Assembly (NCBI GenBank): GCA_025929655.1
Contig: JAICPV010000161.1
Location: forward strand, 1-6,035
Length of the DNA: 6,035 nucleotides
DNA from: Pyrinomonadaceae bacterium
GTDB taxonomy: Bacteria > Acidobacteriota > Blastocatellia > Pyrinomonadales > Pyrinomonadaceae
Reading direction: 5' to 3'
A program made the position numbers and the translations under genes. Under the pieces are notes generated by a model that was not told the DNA's origin, made no database searches, and saw only the letters and a list, made by a program, of their open reading frames with translations. Positions 1 through 5,228 of this stretch are shown here, piece after piece. Numbering within the stretch: the stretch's first letter is position 1; the number at the start of each line of letters is the position of its first letter.

Positions 1-1466
1 ACCTTCTCTTTCGAATCGACCTCTAACTGCTGAAGCGCTATCGAGCCGCCTTCGAACGCATTCAACGCCTCAAGCGTGATCACATAATTGCTTCCGAGAC
101 TTGCGATCGAGCCCACGATCATCGCCTTTATGCCCTGTCGTTGACATATCTCTTTCGCGACGTCCCTTGTAACACGTTCGTTCGGCTGGCGACCCATAAA
201 GCGGAGTGTTTCGGCGACGCGTTCTTCAGGAAATATATTGAGGTATGGTGACTGGCCGAGCTGCACGGAAAGGGCCTGTCTCAGAGTACCGTCAAAAACC
301 GGCTCGCCGGTCGTATTGACGAAATCAGTGAGAAGTACTGTGTCTTTGTCGGTAAGTGCCGGCGTGCTGCGGGTAAAGTAAAAGATCGATCCGATGACCA
401 AAGAGATCGCGATGAGCGAGACGGCGATCCCAGTGCCTTTCGGATGTCGTTTTATCTCGTTGACGATATATTCCGCGCTCGAAGCCCGCGTCGTCGCTGA
501 TGCGTGAGTTCGGACGGAACCGGAAGCGGTCGAAGCCCTGCCGCCCCCGTGAGTCGAAACGGCGGCGCGAAGCTCCGGCGGTACGGTACGGTCGATCTCG
601 GCATCCACTTCCAGCTTTCGCTTCATATGCCGCAGATCGATCAGCATGTCCTTGGCCGATTGATATCTCTCGTCCGGATCTTTCGTAAGCGCTTTTTCGA
701 CGATTCGTTCAAGTTCCTCGGGTACATCGTCCGCGTAGCGGGCCATCGGCGGTGCTTCTTTTTGAAGGATCAAGGAAATTGTATCGGTCGGCGTTTCGCC
801 ATGAAACGGCAGGTGCCCGGTCGTCATTTCGTAAAGCATCGCGCCGAGGCTCCAGAGGTCGGTCCGTTCATCGACACGTACGCCCTTTGCCTGCTCGGGC
901 GACATATAACAAGCCGTGCCCATTATCATCCCGGCGCCGGTATTGACCATTGCCCGCGTAGGCGCCTCGGTATCAGCAGTTTGCTGTTTCGGTTCCGCTA
1001 GTTTCGCCAAGCCGAAATCAAGTATCTTGGCGTACCCATCGCGGCGGACCATTATGTTTTCCGGCTTGATGTCGCGATGGATGATTCCGGCGGTGTGTGC
1101 CGCCGCCAACGCGCCCGCGATCTGGCCGGCGATCTCCAGGACCTCAAAAAGTCGGATGCCGTGATCCATCTTCTGACGAAGCGTTTCGCCGTCAATGAAT
1201 TCGGTGGCGATAAACTTCGAATCGCCATAAGTTCCGATCTCGTATATCGTAAGGATGTGCGGATGATTTAGGGCGGAGGCGGCCTTTGCCTCCTGAATGA
1301 ACCGTTGGAGGCGGCCCTCGTCGGACGCCAGATCCGCGGGGAGGATCTTGATCGCGACCGATCGATCAAGCTCGGAATCCGTCGCCAGATATACCTCACC
1401 CATTCCCCCTTTGCCGAGGAGCGAGCTGAACACGTAATGCTCGAGCTTTGTGCCAGGTTCGATCAT
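1..1466 (-). CDS. Transmembrane eukaryotic-type Ser/Thr protein kinase (3' end outside window)
   Basis: I translated this frame by hand from ATG at 1466; 488 residues are visible and the frame runs off the left edge. It phosphorylates proteins on Ser/Thr in the cytoplasm. Visible kinase motifs are the glycine loop GKGGMGEV (18-25), VAIK lysine K40, alpha-C glutamate E59 in FIQEAKAA, HRDIKPEN (D132, K134, N137), DFG (D150) and SPEQ (189-192) preceded by the P+1 threonine in GTACYM. All catalytic residues are present and it is an RD-type kinase. A Ser/Thr/Ala-rich linker (about 305-332) leads to EIKRH (337-341) and one TM helix (about 345-364). The outer part contains FDGTLRQALSVQLGQSP, a region common in acidobacterial kinases and usually followed by TPR repeats, which would lie beyond the window. 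The start is well placed: MIEPGTKL resembles family starts and two in-frame TAA codons lie just upstream. The Shine-Dalgarno is weak (GAAAAGA). The substrate and signal are unknown. Confidence 0.93.
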   Translation of the reverse strand, partial: MIEPGTKLEHYVFSSLLGKGGMGEVYLATDSELDRSVAIKILPADLASDEGRLQRFIQEAKAASALNHPHILTIYEIGTYGDSKFIATEFIDGETLRQKMDHGIRLFEVLEIAGQIAGALAAAHTAGIIHRDIKPENIMVRRDGYAKILDFGLAKLAEPKQQTADTEAPTRAMVNTGAGMIMGTACYMSPEQAKGVRVDERTDLWSLGAMLYEMTTGHLPFHGETPTDTISLILQKEAPPMARYADDVPEELERIVEKALTKDPDERYQSAKDMLIDLRHMKRKLEVDAEIDRTVPPELRAAVSTHGGGRASTASGSVRTHASATTRASSAEYIVNEIKRHPKGTGIAVSLIAISLVIGSIFYFTRSTPALTDKDTVLLTDFVNTTGEPVFDGTLRQALSVQLGQSPYLNIFPEERVAETLRFMGRQPNERVTRDVAKEICQRQGIKAMIVGSIASLGSNYVITLEALNAFEGGSIALQQLEVDSKEK

Positions 1467-1483
1467 ATTTTGATCTTTTCGTG

Positions 1484-1512
1484 ATTATTAGTCAGAAACC
1501 GGACTTCGTCAA
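1484..1512 (-). promoter_or_regulatory. Sigma70-type promoter of the kinase gene
   Basis: On the minus strand, TTGACG (1512-1507) and AATAAT (1489-1484) are separated by 17 bp. Each matches the -35 or -10 consensus at five of six positions. Transcription would start near 1477, about 11 nt before the kinase ATG, so the leader would be very short and include only part of the weak AAAAGA ribosome-binding stretch. The -35 box lies inside the degenerate zinc-ribbon frame. The call rests on consensus and spacing alone; readthrough from the upstream propeller gene is also possible, since no terminator is evident between them. Confidence 0.5.
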
Positions 1513-1599
1513 TAATCCTTTCAACACAGCATCTGAGCTGCTATCAATACAGTAGACCAAACTGTCATCGAAATATTCCCGCCTGCATTCGGGGCAGCG
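1492..1599 (-). pseudogene. Orphan zinc-ribbon N-terminal fragment
   Basis: Read on the minus strand from 1599, this gap encodes RCPECRREYFDDSLVYCID, then about 17 less recognisable residues, and stops at TGA (1494-1492). The pattern C-P-x-C-x11-C with R, Y, D and L at the same places matches the N-terminus of the neighbouring propeller protein (CPKCGRDYADETLNFC). Such ribbons normally sit at the very start of acidobacterial proteins, right after Met. Here no ATG, GTG or TTG occurs in frame at the expected place, and the usual following Asp-Gly is replaced by SSSD. The frame differs from both flanking genes. I infer a scar: the 5' end of a deleted or decayed gene. Alternatives are a microprotein with an unusual start, or a -1 frameshift extension of the upstream gene, though no slippery site is visible. 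Confidence 0.55.
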
Positions 1600-1607
1600 T
1601 TGATCGT

Positions 1608-3572
1608 TTACCTGAAGTCGGTGATCATGATCGCGTTGCCGAAGCCCTGGGCCCGGACGATGGCGATGCGTTTGCCGTCGCGTGAATAATCGCGACGGGC
1701 GATTCCCGGTAAACCCACATCGGTGATTTGTTTTCCAGAGGAGCCGTCAACCGGCTGCAGCCAGAGCTCCTGCTTTTCTCCCGGCGCGATGATCACTGAT
1801 ATACCTTTGTCGTCTGGCGTCCAGATAGGACCGCGGGAAATGGTTGTATTCGGGGGCGTTTGAAAAGTTTTGATCTCCTCCCCGCCTTCCGCGGGAATGA
1901 TCGCGAGCCTGTTCCAAAATTGCGTCTGCTCCGTAGGTGTAAAACAGGCGATCCGGGTGCCGTCGCGCGAGTAACGCGGTTCGATCGCCCAGTCCTTCAA
2001 CACATGGGGCTCGCCGCCCTCAAATGGGACCCGCAAAACTTTCGAAATTCCGTCGACCCAGGCTGAAAAGATTATCCATTTTCCGTCAGGAGAGATGTCC
2101 GGGTTGTCGGCGCCCGTGCTTGAGTTGATCTCGGTCTTGTTGCCGCCATTTATATCGATTCGGACGAGAGTACCGCCATTTTCACTGCTCGAATAGACGA
2201 CGTGCCGGCCATCGGGTGAAACTACGGGTATTGCCTTGAAGATCCGGTCGTTTGTGAGAGCTTTGGCATTCGCTCCGTCAGCGTCCATGATCCAGACTTC
2301 CGGATCGCCCGACTGATCTGAAACAAAGACGATGCGGTTGTCCGGAGCCCATGAAAATCCCCATGTATCTGCGGTATTTTGCATCACGGGTTTCGCATTC
2401 TCCGGCTTTAGATCCGGGGAAACCCAGATCGCCGACCGGCTGTATATTTCTCCGGTGACGATGGATTTGCCGTCCGACGTTATCGAAACGGAATCGTGCC
2501 CGTTCAGATTATTTGTAAGTCGTCGTTTCGCGCCGGACGGATACGCGCACTCCCAAAGTTGCGACTGACCCGTTGAACCTTCTAAAGCGGCGACTATCAG
2601 CGAATCTCCCGCGGGATGCCATACCACATCCTCGATCGCATTGAACCGGTCGCCCGGAAGTTCGCTGACAGAACCGTCTTCAACGGAAACAAAACCTACG
2701 GCTGTCGATTCAAGACGCGGTAGTGAATCGTCACCCAATTGGACAGCGAGTAGCCGGCCGTCCGGCGACCAGGCTGCGGCACCATCGAAGAACTGCTTTC
2801 CCGAACGAGCCGCAAGCTTACGTTCATTTCGCCCATCCGCATCTGCGATAAAAACCGAGCTTTCATTCGCTTTGAAATCGAAGCGGATGAAGCTCATGTT
2901 CCTCCCGTCCGCGGAAACCTGCGCCGAGTAACCATTTGAAACAACTTTCGTGGGCGTCCCGCCAATGACGGACACTCGATATATGGAAGGTGCCTCTTCA
3001 CCCTTGGCATCTGCTCCGAAATAAACAAAATTGCCGTCGCCGGAGAAGGCGAGGTCGCCGAAATTGTCGAATTCGCCGGGTTTGACGATCTCGATGTTGC
3101 TGTTCGTCTGGATCTGCTTAAGCCAGATCGACCGCCCACCGCCTTCCGCACGGATGTAAGCGAGGAACTTCCCGTCGGGCGAGATCTCGGCTTCGCGAGC
3201 CTTTCCGTCGCCTGTTAGCCGCTGTGTGGAAATATTTGAGCTGCCGCGCAGCGTTTCGGTGGTGGGCGGTGCTTTGAGAAATTGATAAACGCCGTACCCG
3301 AAACCGGCCAGCACAACAGAGGCGATGATACCGATCAGGACCGCGCCGAGCTTGTGCCTTTTAATTTCCTTTGAGACAAAATCTCCGCTGGTGTAGATCT
3401 GCGTTTCGCGTTCTGATGTGGTTTTGCCGGGCAGCGATACGCCGTCCGGCATCACAGCGGTGTCAGGTTCATCGGTCGCCCCCCTTTCGGTCGTCAGCCA
3501 TTCGCCGTCTTCGAGGCAGAAGTTCAGCGTCTCATCGGCATAATCGCGTCCACATTTTGGACAATACTTCAT
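1608..3572 (-). CDS. Zinc-ribbon, single-TM, TolB-like PD40 beta-propeller protein
   Basis: This 654-residue protein has three parts. Residues 1-26 form a small zinc ribbon (C4, C7, C19, with D22 where a fourth Cys might stand). After an acidic/Thr-rich linker and the motif EIKRH (69-73) comes one TM helix (about 75-98). Residues from about 115 to the end are a TolB-like propeller with roughly twelve PD40/WD40-type blade motifs, for example SPDGKFLAYI (131-140), SPDGRHVVYS and SPDGKWIIFS, ending with SRDGKRIAIV near the C-terminus. By the positive-inside rule the propeller is probably outside the membrane, where such domains bind proteins or ligands. No enzyme motif is seen. It lies 141 bp upstream of the kinase gene on the same strand, with the same overall membrane layout. 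ATG at 3572 is chosen because the zinc ribbon starts immediately; no strong Shine-Dalgarno precedes it. The architecture is clear, but the function and partner are not. Confidence 0.9.
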   Translation of the reverse strand: MKYCPKCGRDYADETLNFCLEDGEWLTTERGATDEPDTAVMPDGVSLPGKTTSERETQIYTSGDFVSKEIKRHKLGAVLIGIIASVVLAGFGYGVYQFLKAPPTTETLRGSSNISTQRLTGDGKAREAEISPDGKFLAYIRAEGGGRSIWLKQIQTNSNIEIVKPGEFDNFGDLAFSGDGNFVYFGADAKGEEAPSIYRVSVIGGTPTKVVSNGYSAQVSADGRNMSFIRFDFKANESSVFIADADGRNERKLAARSGKQFFDGAAAWSPDGRLLAVQLGDDSLPRLESTAVGFVSVEDGSVSELPGDRFNAIEDVVWHPAGDSLIVAALEGSTGQSQLWECAYPSGAKRRLTNNLNGHDSVSITSDGKSIVTGEIYSRSAIWVSPDLKPENAKPVMQNTADTWGFSWAPDNRIVFVSDQSGDPEVWIMDADGANAKALTNDRIFKAIPVVSPDGRHVVYSSSENGGTLVRIDINGGNKTEINSSTGADNPDISPDGKWIIFSAWVDGISKVLRVPFEGGEPHVLKDWAIEPRYSRDGTRIACFTPTEQTQFWNRLAIIPAEGGEEIKTFQTPPNTTISRGPIWTPDDKGISVIIAPGEKQELWLQPVDGSSGKQITDVGLPGIARRDYSRDGKRIAIVRAQGFGNAIMITDFR

Positions 3573-3601
3573 TGTGTTGGATGAACCGGGAAATCGCCGA
3601 A

Positions 3602-3610
3602 ATTATAACA
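3602..3610 (-). promoter_or_regulatory. Extended -10 promoter element of the propeller gene
   Basis: The minus strand reads TGTTATAAT (3610-3602): a perfect TATAAT box with the TG dinucleotide of an extended -10. No convincing -35 hexamer lies 16-18 bp upstream, which extended -10 promoters can tolerate. The box ends 29 bp before the ATG at 3572, giving a leader of roughly 23 nt. Confidence 0.5.
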
Positions 3611-3689
3611 TGCGAAAATGCATCAAAATCTGGACTTCGTGCGTCAAATTTACAATTCCTTACGCAGTATTCGAAACCTTGGAGGTAGA

Positions 3690-3731
3690 ATGCACGTTAA
3701 TTTTCGAGTTTTTGCCGCGTTACAGTTATAA
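3690..3731 (+). other. Possible 13-codon leader mini-ORF
   Basis: GGAGGT (3681-3686) stands just 3 nt before ATG (3690), which opens a 13-codon frame (MHVNFRVFAALQL) ending at TAA (3729-3731). The Shine-Dalgarno match is the best in the window but the spacing is short. The stop overlaps the TATAAT box of the next gene, so a transcript covering this frame would have to start further upstream; a TACAAT at 3651-3656 is the only weak candidate. There is no run of one amino acid as in classical attenuation leaders. It may be chance. Confidence 0.15.
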
Positions 3732-3732
3732 T
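3727..3732 (+). promoter_or_regulatory. -10 box for the peroxiredoxin-like/TlpA-like operon
   Basis: A perfect TATAAT lies 34 bp before the ATG at 3767, predicting a start near 3739 and a leader of about 28 nt. The best -35 candidates 17-18 bp upstream (around 3703-3709, TTCGAG/TCGAGT) match poorly. It mirrors the minus-strand -10 box at 3602-3607. Confidence 0.45.
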
Positions 3733-3752
3733 CAACTAAAATCAAAAAATTT

Positions 3753-3757
3753 GGGAG
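3753..3757 (+). promoter_or_regulatory. Ribosome binding site of the peroxiredoxin-like gene
   Basis: GGGAG ends 9 nt before the ATG at 3767, an acceptable Shine-Dalgarno distance. It supports 3767 as the true start, which also gives a complete signal peptide. Confidence 0.55.
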
Positions 3758-3766
3758 CACGCCGAT

Positions 3767-4384
3767 ATGAAAATACTTCTCTCGTCACTTACAGCAGTTA
3801 TCGCATTAGCAGCAGTTTTCGCAAGCGTTTCGATCTTAAGCCAGCCGACGCCCGCCTTCGCCTCCGGCGGGCTCGAGATCGGTGCGACCGCCGAAAATTT
3901 CTCGCTGCCGGATGTCGACGGTAAGACACAGACCCTTAACAGCCTTAAAGGCAAGAACGGGACGCTGGTAGTATGGCTGTCGGCGCAGTGCCCGGTCGTG
4001 AAAGGGTATAAGGACCGCATCAATGAGATCGCGGCCGAGTATCAGGCCAAGGGGATCAATTTCGTCGGTATTAATTCAAACTCGACCGAAGACCTGAACT
4101 GGGTCAAATCGAACATCGCCGAGTTCGGCTACAAATTTCCGGTCCTGATCGATAAGGGAAACGTTCTTGCCGACAAGTGGGGAGCGACAGTGACTCCGGA
4201 GGTGTATTATTTCAATGCCAAAAACGTGCTCTTGTATCACGGAGCGATCGATAACGACCGGTCGGGAAGAAACGTTACGGAAGGTTATCTGAAGGCCGCG
4301 TTTACGGAATCGCTGGGGGGCAAGGCAGTGTCCAAGGCCAAGGCGAACGCCTTTGGGTGCTCGATCAAGCGCGTTGGTGAATAG
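3767..4384 (+). CDS. Exported peroxiredoxin-like (AhpC/TSA, redoxin) protein
   Basis: This 205-residue protein has an N-terminal signal peptide (charged start MK, hydrophobic core about 3-24, likely cleavage after the AFA at 30-32), so it should act outside the cytoplasm. The mature part is a thioredoxin fold of the redoxin/AhpC-TSA class: an ENFSLPDVDGK entry strand (43-53), then LVVWLSAQCPVVKGY with the single active-site cysteine C75 in a CPVV context rather than CxxC, then INFVGINSNSTED and the cis-Pro region VTPEVYYF. This resembles the 'PRX-like 1' group, whose members keep only the first CxxC cysteine. The only other cysteine is C198 near the C-terminus (AFGCSIKR), a possible resolving residue. 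Likely roles are peroxide reduction or thiol exchange; the true substrate is unknown. The TlpA-like gene starts 7 bp downstream, indicating an operon and possibly a reductant partner. Confidence 0.88.
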   Translation: MKILLSSLTAVIALAAVFASVSILSQPTPAFASGGLEIGATAENFSLPDVDGKTQTLNSLKGKNGTLVVWLSAQCPVVKGYKDRINEIAAEYQAKGINFVGINSNSTEDLNWVKSNIAEFGYKFPVLIDKGNVLADKWGATVTPEVYYFNAKNVLLYHGAIDNDRSGRNVTEGYLKAAFTESLGGKAVSKAKANAFGCSIKRVGE

Positions 4385-4391
4385 CATTAAC

Positions 4392-4970
4392 ATGTTCAGT
4401 ATTTCATTCAGAACGATGAAAGCCGCTGCGATATTTGCGGCTTTCATACTTTGCTTTTCGTTCGTCGGAATGGGGCAAAAGAAGCGGCCCGCGGCGCGGA
4501 AAGCGGCCGCAAAACCAGCGCCTCAGTACGCGATCAAGGTGAAGCTTGTCGACGAGGTGGCACTCAAGAAAGTGATGGTCCCGAGCGGCAAGCCGCTCCT
4601 GGTAAATTTCTGGGCGACATGGTGTGACCCCTGCCGTGAAGAATTTCCGGACCTGGTGAAGATCGACCAGCAATACAAGGGCAAGATCGATTTCATCACG
4701 GTTTCGCTTGACGAGGTGGAGAACATTTCGACGACCGTGCCTAAGTTTCTGACCGCGATGAAATCGGAGATGCCCCCTTATTTGCTGAAAGCAACGGACG
4801 AGAGCACATTTATCGCGTCGATCGCGAAGGACTGGCAGGGCGGAATGCCCTTCACCGCATTATATTCGGCAACCGGGGAGCTCGTGTACTACCGCGAGGG
4901 AAAAGTGATTCTCGATACACTGCACAGCGAGCTGAATAAGGTCATCCCGGCGGCGTCGGCTGAAAAGTAA
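4392..4970 (+). CDS. TlpA/ResA-type thiol-disulfide oxidoreductase (exported thioredoxin)
   Basis: From ATG at 4392 the product has 192 residues: a signal or anchor segment (about 9-28, KAAAIFAAFILCFSFVG), a Lys/Ala/Pro-rich linker (30-44) and a thioredoxin domain. The active site is NFWATWCDPCREEFP with C78 and C81 (CDPC, close to the CEPC of ResA), and the cis-proline is in GGMPFTALY. The expected role is reduction or exchange of disulfides in exported proteins. C21 is not in a lipobox (Leu at -1), so a lipoprotein is unlikely. Three starts compete. TTG 4353 overlaps the previous gene and looks artificial. ATG 4392, 7 bp after that gene's stop with GGTGA 11 nt upstream, is my choice. ATG 4416 would still give a signal peptide but has poor Shine-Dalgarno support and sits in a hairpin. 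It is probably co-transcribed with the peroxiredoxin-like gene. Confidence 0.88.
   Translation: MFSISFRTMKAAAIFAAFILCFSFVGMGQKKRPAARKAAAKPAPQYAIKVKLVDEVALKKVMVPSGKPLLVNFWATWCDPCREEFPDLVKIDQQYKGKIDFITVSLDEVENISTTVPKFLTAMKSEMPPYLLKATDESTFIASIAKDWQGGMPFTALYSATGELVYYREGKVILDTLHSELNKVIPAASAEK
4416..4447 (+). repeat. Perfect 11-bp inverted repeat (RNA hairpin) in the TlpA-like gene start
   Basis: ATGAAAGCCGC (4416-4426) and GCGGCTTTCAT (4437-4447) are exact reverse complements separated by 10 nt. In mRNA this forms an 11-bp stem with six G-C pairs, beginning exactly at the internal ATG codon. There is no following U-run, so it is not a standard terminator. It could block initiation at 4416, slow early translation or stabilise the message. 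It could also be a by-product of coding for Lys-Ala-Ala and Ala-Ala-Phe. Confidence 0.6.
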
Positions 4971-4971
4971 A

Positions 4972-5097
4972 ACGCACGATGCGTATCACCGCGGACAAAT
5001 GACCGTGCTTATGCACCTGGCCGGTTCGCCGGTACCGGGCGTATACGGCCCATCAAAAGAAGAATGGCCGGCGATGGGCGCACCCGCGATGAAGTAG
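4972..5097 (+). pseudogene. C-terminal remnant of a DinB/YfiT-family metal-binding protein
   Basis: Frame 1 directly after the TlpA-like stop reads THDAYHRGQMTVLMHLAG, then SPVPGVYGPSKEEWPAMG, ending APAMK at TAG (5095-5097), 41 codons in all. HDAYHRGQ with its HxxxH pair, followed by hydrophobic helix residues and PVPGVYGPS, is the typical C-terminal end of DinB-family four-helix proteins, where the two histidines bind metal together with a third near the N-terminus. The N-terminal 110-130 residues are missing: upstream in this frame lies the 3' end of the TlpA-like gene, closed by TGA at 4933. No in-frame start exists except ATG 4999, which lies after the histidines. I infer a deletion scar whose junction lies near 4966-4975. 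The fragment itself has no internal stop, suggesting a fairly recent event. Confidence 0.7.
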
Positions 5098-5118
5098 ATT
5101 AACTTGACTAGATCGATT

Positions 5119-5155
5119 AGACCCCGAGCGAATACTTTTGTCCGGGGTTTTGTTT
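5119..5155 (+). terminator. Intrinsic terminator after the redox operon and DinB remnant
   Basis: ACCCCG (5121-5126) pairs with CGGGGT (5143-5148), extendable outward by a G-T and an A-T pair, around a 16-nt loop. It is followed by TTTGTTT (5149-5155). The large loop is not ideal but the GC stem and T-rich tract fit. It probably once served the DinB gene and now ends transcription from the redox pair, insulating purL. Confidence 0.6.
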
Positions 5156-5185
5156 CGACGGTTCGCGAAGAGTTGGCCGATGCGT

Positions 5186-5191
5186 TAGAAT
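5186..5191 (+). promoter_or_regulatory. Candidate purL -10 box
   Basis: TAGAAT matches the -10 consensus at five of six positions and lies 37 bp before the purL ATG. No good -35 is present; TTCGCG (5162-5167, 18 bp upstream) is the best and overlaps the palindrome TTCGCGAA (5162-5169), which could be a coincidence or a small operator. The rest of 5156-5228 holds nothing else recognisable. Confidence 0.3.
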
Positions 5192-5210
5192 GACTGTTTT
5201 GTTTTAGGCC

Positions 5211-5218
5211 GGGGAAAG
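5211..5218 (+). promoter_or_regulatory. Ribosome binding site of purL
   Basis: GGGGAAAG ends 10 nt before the ATG at 5229. It is purine-rich and a moderate match to the anti-Shine-Dalgarno, and is the only such site near the start. Confidence 0.4.
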
Positions 5219-5228
5219 TAAACAGTCA

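Noticed and set aside
504..1001. Long open frames on the plus strand inside the kinase region
   Set aside because: They lie opposite a kinase frame with every catalytic motif; their products are Arg/His-rich and match no family, so they are antisense shadows.
1531..1560. Possible terminator between the propeller and kinase genes
   Set aside because: Only a 4-5 bp AGCA/TGCT stem is present, without a T-tract in the minus direction.
3850..3872. GCCCGCC/GGCGGGC 7-bp hairpin with 9-nt loop in the peroxiredoxin-like gene
   Set aside because: It lies within codons at the end of the signal peptide in GC-rich sequence, with no T-run and no regulatory position; probably chance.
4353..4391. TTG start at 4353 giving a longer TlpA-like protein
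   Set aside because: It overlaps the previous gene by 32 nt, has no Shine-Dalgarno and would put polar residues before the signal peptide.
3742..4447. Minus-strand frames opposite the two redox genes
   Set aside because: The plus strand encodes clear signal peptides and thioredoxin-fold motifs. The minus frame starting at 4447 looks gene-like only because the inverted repeat copies the MKAA codons.
4392..4460. Lipoprotein signal at C21 of the TlpA-like protein
   Set aside because: The residues before C21 are Phe-Ile-Leu, not a lipobox with Gly/Ala/Ser at -1.
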